28,368 nucleotides of DNA from an uncultured Oscillospiraceae bacterium (GTDB lineage Bacteria; Bacillota; Clostridia; Oscillospirales; Oscillospiraceae), in the NCBI GenBank assembly GCA_900756715.1, contig CAAELC010000157.1, forward strand, positions 1-28,368, read 5' to 3'. This document shows, one piece after another, positions 1 through 8,200 of the stretch; positions within the stretch are counted from its first letter, which is position 1, and each line of letters opens with the position of its first letter. The position numbers were made by a program, and so were the translations under genes. The notes under the pieces were generated by a model. That model was not told the DNA's origin and did no database searches. It was given only the letters and a program-made list of their open reading frames with translations.

Positions 1-1370
1 CCCACCACGCGGCGGCGAGCACGGTTGACCTCGGTAATACGCAGGGAAACGGTCTGACCGATCATCTCGCTGAGGTCAGCGCCCCGGGGCTGGCCGCTCT
101 GGGAAGCGGGCACGAACACGCGCACGCCCTTCACATTCACCACGATGCCGCCCTTGTTCTCCTCGGTGACCTTGCCTTCCAGAGTCTCCTTATTCTCACG
201 GGCGTTTTCAATGTCCTCCCAGACCTTCACAGCATCCAGACGCTTCTTGGACAGCATGGCATAGCCTTCCACATCGTTCACGCGGATGATATAGGTTTCG
301 ATCTCGTCGCCCACCTTCACCACATCCTCGGGCTTCACGCTGGGATCGGCGCTCAGTTCATCGACAGAGATATAGCCTGCCTGCTTGCAGCCCAGATCCA
401 CCTGTACCTCGGTGGGGCCGACAGCCGTCACGATACCGGTTACCTTTTCTCCTGTATTTAAAGTCTTGAAAGATTTTTCCAGCATTTCTTCGAAGCTTTC
501 TTCCATAGCTTCATTGTTCTTGATTTCTTCGCTCATCGTTGTATATACCTCCTTAATGATGCCCGCAGGCGTGGACGCACCGGCCGTAAGACCTGCCACA
601 AGACATCCGTTAAAAAGGTCTGACGAGAGTTCACCGGCCCGCTCGATCTGAACGACCCGTCCGCAATGCTCCCTGCAAATCTCAGTTAAATGCTTGGTAT
701 TGGCACTTTTTCGGTCACCGACCACGACCATAACATCAACTTTGGCAGCCAACTCTGCCGCCTCCGACTGACGCCTATGGGTAGCATTACATATTGTATC
801 AAAGATTTTTGCATTTGTACACTGTTTTTTTAAAATTTCTTCAGAACTTTCCCAAATGGCCCGGATGCAGGTGGTCTGAGCCACCACGGTCAGGGGCAGC
901 TCCCGCCTCTGTGGGTCATCTTCCAGCCACTGGCGCACCTCCTCCGGCCCTGTCAGGATTATAGAGCGGGGCGACCAGCTGGCCACACCCATCACCTCCG
1001 GATGGTGCTTCTCTCCAATGATAATGGGGATTCGCCCCTCCCGGTCTGCCTCGGCCACAATCTGCTGGATGCGCAGCACATTGGGACATGTTGCGTTAAC
1101 GCACTTGGCCCCCATGGCCTCCAGCTTTTCAAATACCTCTTTTTTCTCCCCGTGTGAGCGGATAAGAACCGTCTCTCCCGGCCGAACATCCTGCCATGTG
1201 TCCGCCTTGCGCATCCCCATGGCCTCCAACTCTGCCACCACATTGGCGTTATGGATGATGCTTCCCAGCATCACGCAGTCATTTTTCTCCTGTGCCATGC
1301 TTCGTGCCGTGTGCACGGCCCGCTCCACGCCGTAACAAAATCCCGCGCTTTTTGCAACGATTACCCTCAT
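1..1370 (-). CDS. ispH: IspH-ribosomal protein S1 fusion (partial, 3' end off the window)
   Basis: Residues 1-278 are 4-hydroxy-3-methylbut-2-enyl diphosphate reductase, the last enzyme of the MEP isoprenoid pathway, which makes IPP and DMAPP. The three Fe-S ligands are visible: C12 (GFCYGV), C95 (ATCPNV) and C194 (TICNAT). From about residue 279 the same frame continues into S1 RNA-binding repeats: one near residues 295-365 (GEKVTGIVTAVGPTEVQVDLG) and a second that runs toward the window edge. At least 456 residues are present and the C terminus is missing. IspH-S1 fusions are established in Clostridia. The start ATG overlaps the plsC stop as ATGA, so this is the last visible gene of the long minus-strand operon. 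An internal ATG at 536 has a good Shine-Dalgarno sequence and may also allow separate production of the S1 part. Confidence 0.95.
   Translation of the reverse strand, partial: MRVIVAKSAGFCYGVERAVHTARSMAQEKNDCVMLGSIIHNANVVAELEAMGMRKADTWQDVRPGETVLIRSHGEKKEVFEKLEAMGAKCVNATCPNVLRIQQIVAEADREGRIPIIIGEKHHPEVMGVASWSPRSIILTGPEEVRQWLEDDPQRRELPLTVVAQTTCIRAIWESSEEILKKQCTNAKIFDTICNATHRRQSEAAELAAKVDVMVVVGDRKSANTKHLTEICREHCGRVVQIERAGELSSDLFNGCLVAGLTAGASTPAGIIKEVYTTMSEEIKNNEAMEESFEEMLEKSFKTLNTGEKVTGIVTAVGPTEVQVDLGCKQAGYISVDELSADPSVKPEDVVKVGDEIETYIIRVNDVEGYAMLSKKRLDAVKVWEDIENARENKETLEGKVTEENKGGIVVNVKGVRVFVPASQSGQPRGADLSEMIGQTVSLRITEVNRARRRVV
548..554 (-). promoter_or_regulatory. Internal Shine-Dalgarno inside ispH-rpsA
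   Basis: On the minus strand AAGGAGG lies 11 bases before an in-frame ATG (534-536) at the junction between the IspH and S1 domains. The spacing is slightly long. The same bases encode the Lys-Glu-Val near the end of IspH, so the match may be coincidence. Confidence 0.35.
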
Positions 1371-1969
1371 GCTTCCGTTCCTCCCAGCGCGTATGCCTGC
1401 CGCATGATCTCATTGGCGTTGGCCTGATACTCCTCCGCCGTCCCCTTCCGTCCGGTATATACCGGCGCGTAGGGCTTGCCTATGATGATGGGCACTCTCT
1501 GGAACAGGCGCTTCTTTGTCCCGATATACACCGGCACCAGATTCACTCCCGCCCGAATCGCCATCATCGCCACGCCGCCCTTGGGCTGCACATTCTTCTT
1601 TTTTCCCCGCACCCGGGTTCCTTCCGGAAACACCAACAGGTTCCACCGGTCCTTCAGCGTCTTGATGGCCGTCTTGATTGCGTTAATATCGGAGTTTCCC
1701 CGATCCACCGGAAATACGCCCATATTTTTCAGGAACGACTTCAGCACCGGGATTTTGAACAGCTGTTTCTTCCCCATAATCCGCAGCTTCACATTTCCGG
1801 GCAGCGCGCACACCAGCAAAATCGGGTCCCAGTTGCTGCTGTGATTGGCACACAGCAGTACCGGCTCCTCCTCCGGCAGGTTTTCCAGTCCCTGCACATC
1901 CAGTGGGTGGAAAAACATCACCAGCGGCTTCAGCAGCCTGTATGCGTTCTGATAATATCGGGTACTCAT
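1367..1969 (-). CDS. plsC: 1-acyl-sn-glycerol-3-phosphate acyltransferase (PlsC family)
   Basis: The protein has 200 residues and should transfer an acyl chain to lysophosphatidic acid, giving phosphatidic acid for membrane phospholipids. It shows the catalytic HX4D motif (NHSSNWD, H43 and D48), the substrate-binding FPEGTR block (114-119), and the GVFPVDR block near residue 84-90. Its length is normal for short Firmicutes PlsC proteins. The gene overlaps ispH by ATGA at its end, and cmk overlaps its start the same way, so translation is probably coupled. Gram-positive homologues with this neighbourhood (cmk-plsC-ispH) are common in Clostridia. The exact acyl-donor preference cannot be read from the sequence. 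Confidence 0.93.
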   Translation of the reverse strand: MSTRYYQNAYRLLKPLVMFFHPLDVQGLENLPEEEPVLLCANHSSNWDPILLVCALPGNVKLRIMGKKQLFKIPVLKSFLKNMGVFPVDRGNSDINAIKTAIKTLKDRWNLLVFPEGTRVRGKKKNVQPKGGVAMMAIRAGVNLVPVYIGTKKRLFQRVPIIIGKPYAPVYTGRKGTAEEYQANANEIMRQAYALGGTEA

Positions 1970-2643
1970 GCGCCGATTCGCCTCCTGATCACCCGCAGCA
2001 TCTCCTGCTTGCTTTCCTCAAAATCAAGGGTCGTGGTATCCACCACAATGGCATCCTCTGCCGGACGCAGGGGTGCGGTTTTCCGGTTAGTATCAGCCCA
2101 GTCCCGCTCCTCCAGTTCCTTCAGAACCTCCTCATAGGGCTTGGGCGTACCACGCTGGGCCAGTTCTGCCGTTCTGCGCTCAGCCCGCACCTGCGGGTCG
2201 GCTGTGAGAAAAATTTTCGCCTCCGCCTCAGGAAGCACCACAGTTCCGATGTCCCGCCCGTCCATGATAACGCTGGTGCGCTGGGCCATATCCCGCTGCA
2301 TCTGCAGCAGGAAACCCCGCACCTCCGGGATAGCAGACACATCCGAAGCGTACATAGACACCTCCGGCAGCCGGATTTTCTCCGTCACATCTTCGCCGCA
2401 CAGTATCATGTGCTGTAGTCCGTCCTCAGCATATTGAATATCCACTCGAATCTCGCCCAAGGCGTCGATAACCGCTGTCTCGTCCTTTGGATCAATGCCG
2501 TGGGACAGCACATAATAGCCGATAGAGCGGTAAATCGCCCCTGTATCCACATATACAATGCCGAGTTCTCTGGCAATCGCCTTGGCCAGGGTGCTTTTTC
2601 CTGCCCCGGAAGGCCCGTCCACCGCTACAGAATATTTGTTCAT
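1966..2643 (-). CDS. cmk: Cytidylate kinase
   Basis: This 225-residue enzyme phosphorylates CMP and dCMP with ATP, feeding CTP and dCTP synthesis. The Walker A loop GPSGAGKS is at residues 10-17, followed by DTGAIYR; the NMP-binding DGRDIGTVVLP block and the LID-type arginines (RAERR) come later. I chose the ATG at 2643 because GAAGGAG lies just upstream and homologues begin with a short MxxxxVAVDGP. A longer frame opens at 2700 but adds an unlikely basic leader that overlaps the upstream gene. The stop overlaps the plsC start as ATGA. Confidence 0.95.
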   Translation of the reverse strand: MNKYSVAVDGPSGAGKSTLAKAIARELGIVYVDTGAIYRSIGYYVLSHGIDPKDETAVIDALGEIRVDIQYAEDGLQHMILCGEDVTEKIRLPEVSMYASDVSAIPEVRGFLLQMQRDMAQRTSVIMDGRDIGTVVLPEAEAKIFLTADPQVRAERRTAELAQRGTPKPYEEVLKELEERDWADTNRKTAPLRPAEDAIVVDTTTLDFEESKQEMLRVIRRRIGA

Positions 2644-2648
2644 GGATG

Positions 2649-3887
2649 TTATTCTCCTTCTTCCGCCGCTGCCAATCCGGCGGCCCTGCCCGTCGCCCAT
2701 GCGATCTGCAGGTTAAAGCCGCCGGTATAAGCGTCCGCGTCCAATATTTCCCCGGCCAGATACAGCCCGGCCAGCTTTTTTGACTCCATGGTGGTGGGAT
2801 TTACTTCCGCCACCTTAATTCCTCCGGATGTTGCAATGGCCTCTGCTACCGGCCTCGGGCCGGTCAGCGGAACGGAAAAGCTTTTCAGCAGCTGCCCCAA
2901 CCTGTGGCGCTGCTCCTTTGTCACGGAGTTTGCCTTCAATCCCGGCGGCAATTCCAGCCGCTGGGCCAAAACCGGCGCCATGCTGTGGGGCACCAGCAAG
3001 CCCAGCAGCTTCTCAGCGTCCCGGTTCAGATTATCCCCCAGATCGCGCCGGAGCCTCTCGTCCAGCTTCTCCGGCGACAGAGCAGGCTTCAAATCAATAT
3101 ACAGTGTGTATGAATGCCTGTCCCAATCCCGCAAATGGGCGCTGGCCGACAGAACCAGCGGGCCGGATACGCCGAAATGGGTAAAAAGCATCTCCCCGAA
3201 CTCCTGAAAGACCACCTTGCCCTTTTCGTTTTTGGCTGTCAGTTCCACATTTTTCAGCGCCAGCCCCTGCATTTTTCCGCAATCCGGGCTGCTGCTTACC
3301 AGCGGCACCAGCGATGCCTTGGGGGCAATAATGGTGTGTCCCACGGCCTGGGCTATGCGGTAACCGTCTCCGGTGGAGCCTGTCGCCGGATAGGACACGC
3401 CGCCGGTGGCCAGAATCACAGACTCCGCCGGATACCGTCCCGCCGCTCCCCGGACGCCGCAGACCCGGCCGTCCGCCGCCTCCAGCGCTTCGGCCCGGTC
3501 ACGCACCCACTTCACGCCCAACCGTTCCATCCGCCGTCTCAGGGCGCCGGATATGTCGAAGGCGCAATCCGATTGGGGAAATACCCGGTTTCCCCGTTCT
3601 GTTTTCAGTGGCACACCCAACGCCTCAAAAAACGCCATAGCGTCCTGACTGTTAAAGCGTGAAAAGACGCTGTATAAAAATCGTCCGTTTCGCGGCACAT
3701 GGGCCAGCAATTCCTCCACGGTACAGTTGTTCGTCACATTGCACCGGCCCTTTCCGGTGATATTCAGTTTCTTGCCCAGCCGCTCGTTGGGCTCCAGCAG
3801 TGTCACCTGCCCGCCGGCCTCTGCGGCCGAAATGGCAGCCATCATCCCGGCTGCGCCGCCGCCCACCACCACAATGCTCTTACTCAT
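2649..3887 (-). CDS. HI0933/BaiN-family NAD(P)/FAD-dependent flavoprotein
   Basis: This 412-residue flavoprotein belongs to the HI0933-like family (TIGR00275; BaiN and aminoacetone-oxidase-like proteins). The N terminus has the Rossmann dinucleotide-binding glycines (VVVGGGAAGMMAA) and the family signature GKGRCNVTN. ATGGVSYPATGSTGDG follows in the middle, and the C-terminal FAD-binding block is GLYLAGEILDADAYTGGFN. The physiological substrate of most family members is unknown, so none is assigned. The frame is open further upstream to 3986, but the ATG at 3887 starts right at the Rossmann fold. It overlaps the end of the RpiR gene by 8 bases, consistent with translational coupling. Confidence 0.9.
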   Translation of the reverse strand: MSKSIVVVGGGAAGMMAAISAAEAGGQVTLLEPNERLGKKLNITGKGRCNVTNNCTVEELLAHVPRNGRFLYSVFSRFNSQDAMAFFEALGVPLKTERGNRVFPQSDCAFDISGALRRRMERLGVKWVRDRAEALEAADGRVCGVRGAAGRYPAESVILATGGVSYPATGSTGDGYRIAQAVGHTIIAPKASLVPLVSSSPDCGKMQGLALKNVELTAKNEKGKVVFQEFGEMLFTHFGVSGPLVLSASAHLRDWDRHSYTLYIDLKPALSPEKLDERLRRDLGDNLNRDAEKLLGLLVPHSMAPVLAQRLELPPGLKANSVTKEQRHRLGQLLKSFSVPLTGPRPVAEAIATSGGIKVAEVNPTTMESKKLAGLYLAGEILDADAYTGGFNLQIAWATGRAAGLAAAEEGE

Positions 3888-4746
3888 CTTCCGAATCTCC
3901 GAATACGCCGTAGTTCGACCACACCCGTTCCAGCTCCGAAAAGGTTCTGGAGGTTTCCTCGTCCTTCCGCTGGCCCACCGCCACAATCAGTGCGTTCAGT
4001 ATGCTCAGCGGCGCCGTCATGGAATCCACAAAGGAAATCATGTCGCTGCGCACCAGCAATGACGCGCTGGCCATTCGGTACAGCGGCGACATCTTGCTGT
4101 CGGTTACGGCAATCACATCTGCTCCCCTGTCTCTGGCAAAGCGCACCGCGCTGACCGCCGTTTTGGAATATCGCGGAAAGCTGATGCCCACCAGCACATC
4201 CCCCGGACCGATGCGCACCATCTGCTCAAAAATCTCCCCGGCGGCGGTACTCTGCACCAGCGTCACATTTTCAAAAATCAGGTGGAAATAGAAATTCAGG
4301 TATCCGGCCAGAAACGAGGAGGATCGCAGGCCCAGCAGATAGATGTGCCTTGCCTGCGACAGCTGCTCCACCACCCGGTCAAATTCCTCCCGGTCTACCT
4401 GTTCTATGGCGCCCCGGATGCTGTCCATATCCCGCTGCATCACGCTGCCCATCACATCCGTTTCGTCAATCTGATCGTTGGAGGCCCGGATGCGCTGCAC
4501 GCTGGTCAGCTTCCCACGAACCAGCTCCTGTAAGGCCTTCTGCATGGCGGGATACCCGTCATAGCCCAGCTGCGCGGCAAAGCGAACCACTGTTGACTCG
4601 CTTACCTGTGTGATGTTGCCCAGACGGCTTGCCGTCATAAACGCCGCCTTGTCATAGCGGGACAGGATGTAATCTGCAATTCGCTTCTGCCCCTTGGAAA
4701 ACTCATCCATTCTGGCGCGAATGGTATGCAGCACATTTGCGGTCAT
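3880..4746 (-). CDS. MurR/RpiR family transcriptional regulator
   Basis: This 288-residue protein has an N-terminal RpiR-type helix-turn-helix (about residues 1-77; QKRIADYIL and TQVSESTVVRFAAQLGYDG). A C-terminal SIS sugar-phosphate-binding domain follows (about 120-260; ARHIYLLGLRSSSFLAGYL and GDVLVGISFPRYSKTAV). Such proteins usually sense phosphosugars and control amino-sugar or sugar catabolism. No sugar gene is nearby, so its target is unclear. The ATG at 4746 overlaps the rluB stop as ATGA and starts the conserved HTH domain. A longer frame to 4884 is only an antisense-rich extension overlapping rluB. Confidence 0.9.
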   Translation of the reverse strand: MTANVLHTIRARMDEFSKGQKRIADYILSRYDKAAFMTASRLGNITQVSESTVVRFAAQLGYDGYPAMQKALQELVRGKLTSVQRIRASNDQIDETDVMGSVMQRDMDSIRGAIEQVDREEFDRVVEQLSQARHIYLLGLRSSSFLAGYLNFYFHLIFENVTLVQSTAAGEIFEQMVRIGPGDVLVGISFPRYSKTAVSAVRFARDRGADVIAVTDSKMSPLYRMASASLLVRSDMISFVDSMTAPLSILNALIVAVGQRKDEETSRTFSELERVWSNYGVFGDSEDE

Positions 4747-5459
4747 GCTTTTTCCGCTCCCTTCAGCTTTCCGATCTCCTCGTCCGTCAGGTATCTCCAC
4801 GCGCCCGGCGCCAGCGTTCCCAGCGCCACGCCATGCTCCTCCACTCGTTTCAGCCGCAGCACCTGCAGCCCGGCCCCGGCACACATCCGGCGGATCTGCC
4901 GGTTCTTTCCCTGATGAATCGTCACCAGCAGCACGGATTGTCCGTCCCGCTTGTCTATAAGGTCCACACCGGCCCGAGAAATCGGCTCTCCGTCCAGCGT
5001 ATCCATTTGCCGCAGCAGCATAACGCCGCGGGCCGCATCGCCCCGCACCGTCACCCTGTAGCGCTTGCTTACCTCAAATTTTGGATGAAGCAGTCTCTGG
5101 GTCATGGCCCCGTCGTTGGTAAACAGCAAAAGCCCCTCCGAATCCATGTCCAGCCGTCCCACCGGGTATACCCGCGCGCCGCAGCCGCGTACCAGCTCTG
5201 CTGCGGTTTTTCGTCCCCGGTCATCGTCCATGGTTGTCACATAACCTCGCGGCTTATTCAGCATCAGGTATACCTTCTTTGCTTCCGGTGCAAGCGCCCG
5301 GCCATCCACCGCGATATGGTCTGTCTCCGGGTCAGCCTGGTCGCCCGGTGCCGCCTTTCGTCCGTTCACCGTTACCCGCCCGGCCAGCATCCATTCCTCT
5401 GCCGTCCTCCGGGAACACAGGCCCGCCGCCGCTATTATTTTCTGTATCCGCTGCTTCAA
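4743..5459 (-). CDS. rluB: RsuA/RluB family rRNA pseudouridine synthase
   Basis: This 238-residue enzyme should isomerise a specific uridine in rRNA to pseudouridine. An S4 RNA-binding domain occupies about residues 1-60 (RIQKIIAAAGLCSRRTAEE and GRVTVNG). The catalytic domain follows, with the nucleophilic aspartate D104 in GRLDMDSEGLLLFTNDG and a typical C-terminal NRQIRRMC block. Length and neighbourhood (near scpAB and a D,D-carboxypeptidase) resemble Bacillus RluB, so 23S rRNA is the likelier target. RsuA-like 16S specificity cannot be excluded. Confidence 0.92.
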   Translation of the reverse strand: MKQRIQKIIAAAGLCSRRTAEEWMLAGRVTVNGRKAAPGDQADPETDHIAVDGRALAPEAKKVYLMLNKPRGYVTTMDDDRGRKTAAELVRGCGARVYPVGRLDMDSEGLLLFTNDGAMTQRLLHPKFEVSKRYRVTVRGDAARGVMLLRQMDTLDGEPISRAGVDLIDKRDGQSVLLVTIHQGKNRQIRRMCAGAGLQVLRLKRVEEHGVALGTLAPGAWRYLTDEEIGKLKGAEKA

Positions 5460-5476
5460 GTCTGCTTTCTCCCCTT

Positions 5477-6292
5477 CTATATGCTTTGCCTTTTTTTCAT
5501 CCGTAAGGCCGCTTCTTCCGGCGCTGTCTCCCCAAACCCCTGTCGGTACATGGCCTCATGATCCGCCCAATCATTGCCGTCCTGCAGCGTCACCGCCACC
5601 AGATGTCTTCCGCTGCGCACGGCCGCGCTGACCAGCGTTCTGCCTGAGGCCATGGTATACCCCGTCTTCATGCCGACGCATCCCTCCACGCTCCGCAAAA
5701 GCCGGTTGTGGTTTGTCATGGTCCGCGTACCGGCCCGAGCCGTTATGGTGGAGCAGATACGCCGCAGTGTAGGGTGCTCCATGCACCGCGCCGCCAGTCT
5801 GGCCATGTCACGGGCCGTGGAGTAATGTGTCTGCGCGTCCAGCCCGCTTGTGTTTTCAAAGTGGCTGTCAGTCATGGAAAGCTCCGCTGCCAGCCGGTTC
5901 ATGTGCGCCACGCATCGCTCCGGTCCGCCGCATGCCTCTGCCAGTGCAAGGGAAGCGTCATTTCCGGAACAAAGCAGCAGTCCATACAGCAGTTCCTCCA
6001 CCGTAACCGTCTCCCCTGCCTTCAGGTACATGGAGGAGCCCTCTGCCATGTGGCGGTCCTTCACCGTCACGGTATCCTGCAAATCGCAGCATTCCAGCAC
6101 CACCAGTGCCGTCAGCAGCTTGGTGGTGCTGGCAATTTTCATCCGCTTGTCTCCGTTTTTTTCCAGCAGAACCTGCCCGCTGTCCGCATCCATCAGTACA
6201 GCGGCCGTGGCAGAAAGCTCCACCCCATATGCCTGCCGGCAAAGAAGCAGCGCCAGCGCCAGCCCGATACAGATTCCTCTTTGTATTTTCAT
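5477..6292 (-). CDS. D-alanyl-D-alanine carboxypeptidase (penicillin-binding, S11 family)
   Basis: This 271-residue enzyme should trim the terminal D-Ala from peptidoglycan stem peptides outside the membrane. A signal peptide covers about residues 1-24. The three active-site motifs are SXXK (S55-T-T-K58), SGN (109-111) and KTG (209-211). It lacks the usual C-terminal PBP5-type domain and amphipathic anchor, ending soon after the catalytic domain, so it is probably secreted or loosely held. The ATG at 6292 has GGAGG eight bases upstream. Position beside ytfJ and near scpAB recalls the DacB/DacF sporulation enzymes. A role in the spore cortex is an inference. Confidence 0.92.
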   Translation of the reverse strand: MKIQRGICIGLALALLLCRQAYGVELSATAAVLMDADSGQVLLEKNGDKRMKIASTTKLLTALVVLECCDLQDTVTVKDRHMAEGSSMYLKAGETVTVEELLYGLLLCSGNDASLALAEACGGPERCVAHMNRLAAELSMTDSHFENTSGLDAQTHYSTARDMARLAARCMEHPTLRRICSTITARAGTRTMTNHNRLLRSVEGCVGMKTGYTMASGRTLVSAAVRSGRHLVAVTLQDGNDWADHEAMYRQGFGETAPEEAALRMKKRQSI

Positions 6293-6335
6293 ATGAGCAC
6301 CTCCGTCTGCCGTCAGATGCTCTCAGTATACGCGC

Positions 6336-6743
6336 TTAAAAATCGGAGCTTTCCTTTTTCCTGTCGATGAAATTCTCCACCCGGTCCATGACCTCCGGCA
6401 CCAGATCCAGCACCCGGTCCACTGTTGTCACGGCGGGCAGCGCCACCGGCATCACTCTGGTCACGCCGTCCTTCACCACCAGAAACGCCACCGGCTCCAC
6501 TTTCACGCCGGCACTGGTGCCGCCTGCAAAATTCTTGTTTTCCGGCTGCTTGCCGTAGTCGCTGCCGCCGCATCCGAAGCCAAAGCTAAGTCTGGACACA
6601 GGAATCAGCGTCACACCGTCAGGCGTTGTAATGGGATTTCCGATAATGGTGTTGGAGTCTACCATCTCCCGGATCTTGCCCATGGAGGTGGCCAGCATCT
6701 CGTCCAGTCTGTTTTTCTTATCATTGTTGTCCATGTCAGTCAT
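6336..6743 (-). CDS. ytfJ: GerW family sporulation protein YtfJ
   Basis: This is a YtfJ/GerW-family protein of 135 residues. The family is conserved in endospore formers and is linked to spore germination in Bacillus. Recognisable blocks are an N-terminal helix (MLATSMGKIREMVDSNTIIG), the TPDGVTLIPVSRLSFGFGCGGSDYG core, and a VEPVAFLVV strand. The start is uncertain: the ATG at 6743 has an SD very close, while the in-frame ATG at 6734 sits nine bases after GGAAAGG and fits better, giving 132 residues. It follows the DUF2953 gene by a few bases, matching the ytfI-ytfJ pairing known in Bacillus. Confidence 0.92.
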   Translation of the reverse strand: MTDMDNNDKKNRLDEMLATSMGKIREMVDSNTIIGNPITTPDGVTLIPVSRLSFGFGCGGSDYGKQPENKNFAGGTSAGVKVEPVAFLVVKDGVTRVMPVALPAVTTVDRVLDLVPEVMDRVENFIDRKKESSDF

Positions 6744-6750
6744 CCTTTCC

Positions 6751-7530
6751 TTACTCCGTCCCCTTTGGGTCGGTCATTTCATTCGTCTGCTCCTCTGTCT
6801 GTGTGGGCGTCCGTGCGTCCGTTTGCGGGGTTTGCTTTGCCTGCTCAGCATCATGAAGCCGCTGCTCTGCCGCCCGGGCACGCGCCTCGGCATTCTCTGC
6901 AGACTGCTTGACTTCCCGTACACGACCTTTTTGGAATTTTAAAAACCATTTCAAAACAGGAACACCTGCTGCAAGACCAATGACCGTCAGATCCCAGACC
7001 AGACAGGATGCGCCCACAGTGCCCTCGACTTTGGTTGCGCCGCCGTTAAAATCCCCCTCCAGGTGTATGTGGGGATCCGGCATCCGTACCAGCCTCTCCA
7101 GCTGCGGCATAACCGTCCACATAACGGCCTCTGCCTTTCCCAGCAGAATTGCCGCATCTGCCGGATCATCCCCTCCGATTACAACGCTGACAGAAAGGGG
7201 GCTGATTTTTATTCTGCGCCGGGTCATGGCCAGTGCTTTTTTCAGCGCCTCCCAGAAAACCGGAATAGCCGTGCTGATCGTCTCCCGTGATATGCTTTCT
7301 TTGACCTTTTCTGACGCTGGTTTATCCTTTTTCTCCCCGGCTTTCTCCTTTTTATCTTTCTTTTTCTCTGCCTTTTTCTTTTCCGGGCGGGGCAGTAACC
7401 GGAGATGCACAGGCCCGGCTTTGACCGTTACCTCCGTGCGTTCACCGAATGAAACTACCATCCCGACCCGCAGCAGCAGGAGCAGCAAAATAAGTGCCAG
7501 CAAAATTCCAAGTATCCATAGAACAACCAC
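6751..7530 (-). CDS. DUF2953 domain-containing membrane protein (YtfI-like)
   Basis: This 259-residue protein begins with a hydrophobic transmembrane segment (about residues 3-20). A highly charged lysine/glutamate stretch (about 50-75) follows, then the DUF2953 core (KISPLSVSVVIGGDDPADAAILLGKAEAV and EGDFNGGATKVEGTV) with another hydrophobic segment near residues 180-195. The C-terminal 55 residues are a Gln/Ala/Thr-rich tail with coiled-coil character. DUF2953 proteins sit next to ytfJ in many spore formers, as here, so a sporulation or germination role is likely. The biochemical activity is unknown. Confidence 0.85.
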   Translation of the reverse strand: MVVLWILGILLALILLLLLLRVGMVVSFGERTEVTVKAGPVHLRLLPRPEKKKAEKKKDKKEKAGEKKDKPASEKVKESISRETISTAIPVFWEALKKALAMTRRRIKISPLSVSVVIGGDDPADAAILLGKAEAVMWTVMPQLERLVRMPDPHIHLEGDFNGGATKVEGTVGASCLVWDLTVIGLAAGVPVLKWFLKFQKGRVREVKQSAENAEARARAAEQRLHDAEQAKQTPQTDARTPTQTEEQTNEMTDPKGTE

Positions 7531-7601
7531 TTGTTTTGCCTCCCTTCTCCGCCTGTTTCACCCTATATTGTGCGTATATTTTCAATCAGATGCAAATTGT
7601 T

Positions 7602-8189
7602 TTACTTTTCTGCCGGATTTTCATCCACCACAGAGCCATCGTCTTCCAACCGCAGCTGCCCATCTGTCTCCAGTCCAGGCATTTCCGGCAAATCCTCCAG
7701 TGAGTTCAAGTGGAATGCCCGCAGAAATGCCTTGGTTGTGCGGTACAGTCGAGGCCGCCCCGGCACCTGCAAGCGCCCGCATTCCTCAATCAGCTGCCGC
7801 TCCAGCAGCAGTCCGACTGTATAAGAACTGTCTACCCCCCGAATCTGATCCACATAGGCCCGTGTAGTAGGCTGGTAGTACGCAATAATCGTCAGCACCT
7901 CCAGTGCGGGCTGGGACAGCTTGGCAGGCTTACGGACCTCAAAAGCCCGGCGAATGATGTCGGCATACTCCGGCGCGGAGCACATCTGGTAGGTATCCTC
8001 CATCTGCAAAAGCCGCACACCGCGCCGCTCAAAGCTGTAGTAGTCCGCCAGCTGCTGTAAAATCAGTTCTGCTGTAGGCCTGTCCAATTCCAGTGCCATG
8101 CAGATCCGGTCAATATGTACCGGCTCGCCGGAAGCAAACAGAATGCCCTCCACGGCGGCAGTAATTTCTTTCATCTCCAGTTTTTCCAT
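7602..8189 (-). CDS. scpB: Segregation and condensation protein B
   Basis: This 195-residue kleisin-associated protein forms the SMC-ScpAB condensin complex for chromosome compaction and segregation. It shows the two winged-helix modules of ScpB: AAVEGILFASGEPVHIDRI with YQMCSAPEYADIIR, then LSQPALEVLTIIAYYQPTTRAYVDQIRGVDS and GRPRLYRTT. The start at 8189 is supported by AGGAG upstream and by family length. A frame opening at 8279 would overlap scpA. The gene follows scpA by 11 bases. An acidic tail (EDDGSVVDENPAEK) ends the protein. Confidence 0.95.
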   Translation of the reverse strand: MEKLEMKEITAAVEGILFASGEPVHIDRICMALELDRPTAELILQQLADYYSFERRGVRLLQMEDTYQMCSAPEYADIIRRAFEVRKPAKLSQPALEVLTIIAYYQPTTRAYVDQIRGVDSSYTVGLLLERQLIEECGRLQVPGRPRLYRTTKAFLRAFHLNSLEDLPEMPGLETDGQLRLEDDGSVVDENPAEK

Positions 8190-8200
8190 ACCTGCTCCTG

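Noticed and set aside
1292..2137. Long plus-strand frame of 281 codons
   Set aside because: It lies antisense to plsC and cmk, whose motifs are clear. Composition is typical of a GC-rich shadow frame, rich in Arg, His, Leu and Pro.
4737..5561. Plus-strand frame of 274 codons
   Set aside because: Antisense to the pseudouridine synthase, which has its catalytic motif and a strong family match.
7320..7385. Lysine/glutamate-rich low-complexity tract as a frameshift zone
   Set aside because: The DUF2953 frame is intact through it and the family signature resumes afterward.
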